Source: JAAYAY01 sp963674575 (GTDB lineage Bacteria; Planctomycetota; Planctomycetia; Pirellulales; Thermoguttaceae). From it: DNA of 64,000 bases. The stretch lies in the NCBI GenBank assembly GCA_963674575.2, contig CAXXQT010000009.1:1054001-1118000 (forward strand), in the 5' to 3' direction. The notes under the pieces are model-generated. The model worked only from the letters and a program-made list of their open reading frames with translations, made no database searches and was not told the origin of the DNA. The stretch's first letter is position 1; every line of letters starts with the position of its first letter. Positions 62,012 to 64,000 of this stretch are shown one piece after another. A program made the position numbers and the translations under genes.

Positions 62012-63123
62012 GAATGACTCCCGACTGCCTGGCGATAGAAGGACGTGTGCAGCGCGGCGACCGCATCGCCGTTGGACGAAGAAACGAGCGACTCACGTCC
62101 AGAGGCCGCCCATTCGGCCGCCTGTTGGGGATTTACAAGGATGCGCTGGATTGCGGAGGCAATGGCGGATGGATCGCACTCGGCGATCAGGCCGTTGCTC
62201 AAGTGTTGCACCAGTTCTGCATTTCCGCCCACGTCCGTGGCAACGATCGGTCGTCCGGCCGCCATGTACTCCAGCAGGGCGTTCGACAGGCCCTCGGCCC
62301 GCGAGGGCAGAACGGCGAGATCGAGGGTTTCCAGGAATGCGGGGATATCGCTCACCGGTCCCAATAGCCGCACGTGGTTCTGCAATCCCAGGCGGTCGAT
62401 GAGTTGCTGGTAGGGCTCCCGGTTTCCTCCGCCCGCAATCTCAAACCAGGTGTTTGGCTGTTGCGCAAGCACGATCTTGGCGGCTTCAATGAACAAATCA
62501 GGGCCCTTGACCTCACGGAGGTTGCCCACCATGCCAACCTTGCGGGGTGATCCTGCCGGTTTCGAGGCCCAGGGATGTATGCGGGCGAAACGTGCCAAGT
62601 CGAGTCCGTTTCGAATAACGACCACGTCGTCGGCGTCTACGCTTTCCTGATCGATCACGGATTGACGAACAGCATCGCAATTAGCGATGACCTTGTCGAA
62701 AAAGAGCCAGTTGTAGAAGCGGCCAAGCAGTCGATCCCGTCGTGTGGTCCAGTGGCCGATATTGCGGCGTGAGCCGAAGACAGCGCGAACGCCGGTCGCC
62801 TTGGCGATCGGAGCGGCGAAACGAGTGCTGTCGGTGAAATAGGCCTGCACGACGTCAATTCGGTTTTCTTTCAGAAAACGTCGAAACCGCCAGGCTTGGC
62901 GAGCCGCATGGAGCGAGATCAAGCGTCGGACGCCGAGCCGGAGCACCGGCACGTCGTCCGGCTCAAGCTCGCGGCTTGCCTCCGACCCGCCGTCGAGGAG
63001 GCAGAGATAGGGGTGCACCTGCCGGCGATCGAGATGGCGGAGCAGGAGGAGCAATTGCATCTCCGTGCCCGCCCTCGACAGGCGATCGATGACGAAGCAG
63101 ACGCGAACGGCGTCGTTCGGCAT
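62008..63123 (-). CDS. Glycosyltransferase family 4
   Basis: A 371-residue GT-B enzyme. The ATG at 63123 (MPNDAVRVCFVIDRLSRAGT) is preferred over a GTG 30 bases upstream. FVIDRLSRAGTEMQLLLLLR is the N-terminal acceptor motif; KVGMVGNLREVKGPDLFIEA and PSRAEGLSNALLEYMAAGRP (the E-x7-E motif) form the donor site. It adds a sugar to a lipid-linked glycan on the cytoplasmic face. Downstream start overlap with the hexapeptide transferase suggests a coupled pair. Confidence 0.9.
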   Translation of the reverse strand: MPNDAVRVCFVIDRLSRAGTEMQLLLLLRHLDRRQVHPYLCLLDGGSEASRELEPDDVPVLRLGVRRLISLHAARQAWRFRRFLKENRIDVVQAYFTDSTRFAAPIAKATGVRAVFGSRRNIGHWTTRRDRLLGRFYNWLFFDKVIANCDAVRQSVIDQESVDADDVVVIRNGLDLARFARIHPWASKPAGSPRKVGMVGNLREVKGPDLFIEAAKIVLAQQPNTWFEIAGGGNREPYQQLIDRLGLQNHVRLLGPVSDIPAFLETLDLAVLPSRAEGLSNALLEYMAAGRPIVATDVGGNAELVQHLSNGLIAECDPSAIASAIQRILVNPQQAAEWAASGRESLVSSSNGDAVAALHTSFYRQAVGSHS

Positions 63124-63161
63124 ATCGTGCTCTTGTTGCACCCGAGTGATCACGGCCGGTT

Positions 63162-64000
63162 TCAGATGGTTGGGTTCAGAAGGCGTTCAAACAGGTGGGT
63201 GTAGCGCGCCGCCTGTTTTTCGAAGCCAAAGGTCTCGGCCGCGTAGTCCGGGGCCGCTTGTTTCATCGCGTGCGTCGATTCCGGATCTTCCAAGAGCCGC
63301 CAAATCCCGTCGGCCAGGGCGGACGCGTCGCCGGAGGCCACAAGATGCCCGGTCCGGCCGGCCGCAACCACTTCCGACGTTCCCCCCACGTCCGTCGCCA
63401 CGACCGGCACGCCGGCGGCAGCCGCTTCCAACAGGACATTGGGCATCCCTTCCGTATGGGAAGACTGAACGAAAACCTCGAAATGGGGCATGAAGCGATC
63501 CAATTCGTCGGTGAAACCTCCCAACACGAATCGCCCGGTGAGGCCGGCGGCGTCGATCCGCTGCTGGAGTGGCTCGCGCAAGGGGCCGTCGCCGAAAAGG
63601 ACGACCCCAAAGTCCCGTTTGTCCTCCGTCGCAAGACGACGGCACGCTTCGATCAGGACATCAAAACCCTTTTCCGGACTGAGGCGTCCGGCGGCGCCGA
63701 GGATGTGGGTCGGCGGATGGGCAAACAGCGATTCAAGCTTCCGCCGGTAGGTGGCGTCGGGCGAGGCGGCGAACCGCTCCGTGCGAACGGCGTTGCGGAT
63801 CACCACGACCTTGTCGCCGGGAACCCCGGCCGCGCGGACCTTGCGAGCCTGGCCTTCCGAGACGCACACGACGCGGTCCATCCGTCGAAGAACTCGCCGG
63901 TCGAGCCATTCATAAACGCGAACTTTCCAACATTCACCGGTCCAACCCCGGGAAACGGAAATTGCCGGCACGCCTAGCCGCCGAGCCGCCAAGAGGCCGA
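63162..64000 (-). CDS. Glycosyltransferase family 4, 5' end beyond the window
   Basis: The C-terminal 279 residues of a GT4 enzyme; the frame is open to the right edge and the N-terminal domain is missing. Visible motifs are VCVSEGQARKVRAAGVPGDK, ILGAAGRLSPEKGFDVLIEA and SSHTEGMPNVLLEAAAAGVP, the E-x7-E donor-binding motif, then VVATDVGGTSEVV. The partial start LLAARRLGVPAISVSRGWTG resembles the end of the first Rossmann domain, so a further 110 or so residues are expected outside. It lies 38 bases before the next GT4 start and belongs to the same transcript. Confidence 0.88.
   Translation of the reverse strand, partial: GLLAARRLGVPAISVSRGWTGECWKVRVYEWLDRRVLRRMDRVVCVSEGQARKVRAAGVPGDKVVVIRNAVRTERFAASPDATYRRKLESLFAHPPTHILGAAGRLSPEKGFDVLIEACRRLATEDKRDFGVVLFGDGPLREPLQQRIDAAGLTGRFVLGGFTDELDRFMPHFEVFVQSSHTEGMPNVLLEAAAAGVPVVATDVGGTSEVVAAGRTGHLVASGDASALADGIWRLLEDPESTHAMKQAAPDYAAETFGFEKQAARYTHLFERLLNPTI

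Overview
The window looks like a piece of a planctomycete chromosome (Planctomycetota, probably the Pirellulales side). Three things point there. A secreted protein carries a C-terminal VPEP sorting tail. A 1,419-residue surface protein has an N-terminal FEPLENRMLLA motif, a variant of the LEPRxLL motif typical of planctomycete giant proteins. The rest mixes a sulfatase with many secreted carbohydrate enzymes in GC-rich DNA full of short dispersed palindromic repeats. The genus cannot be told from the sequence. No rRNA, tRNA, CRISPR array, integrase or transposase was found.

Layout. (1) 1-17,950: a loose set of secreted glycan-degrading proteins on both strands. It holds a VPEP protein, a sulfatase remnant, a BNR/sialidase-like protein, a GH172 (DUF2961) protein, a GH16 enzyme, a ceramidase-family protein, a 1,235-residue TIM-barrel-like protein and a pectate-lyase-like beta-helix protein. 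Small proteins of unknown function in less GC-rich DNA, and most of the dispersed repeats, lie between them. No SusC/SusD pair or regulator accompanies them. (2) 18,000-36,750: mostly housekeeping. It holds RNase R next to an OB-HD nuclease, prolyl-tRNA synthetase, a thioesterase, a flavodoxin-fold oxidoreductase, an SGNH esterase, an EfpL-type elongation factor P, an orphan dnaA, a tandem GNAT, argininosuccinate synthase, a frameshifted receiver-Hpt remnant, a TerB-like protein, a helix-hairpin-helix protein and a membrane-anchored EEP hydrolase. (3) 37,035-41,294: the giant surface protein. (4) 41,368-64,000: a 22.6-kb run of genes all on the minus strand that continues past the right edge, devoted to making and exporting a surface polysaccharide.

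How region 4 works together (inference). Three GT4 glycosyltransferases and a hexapeptide acetyltransferase would build the repeat unit, a MOP-family flippase would move it and an O-antigen-ligase-like protein would polymerise or ligate it. A pyruvyl-transferase family protein and an FrhB-like iron-sulfur protein, often found together in capsule clusters, would modify it. A second set is rarer: two asparagine-synthetase-like proteins that both lack the catalytic Cys2, an alanine racemase, a PaaK-like adenylate-forming enzyme and two GNAT/FemAB-like transferases. Together they suggest amide- or acyl-linked decoration, possibly with D-alanine. This is the best candidate in the window for an undescribed pathway.

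The second striking property is the density of dispersed repeats. At least eight families occur in two or more copies each. Several abut stop or start codons, and one pair includes the promoters of two neighbouring genes.
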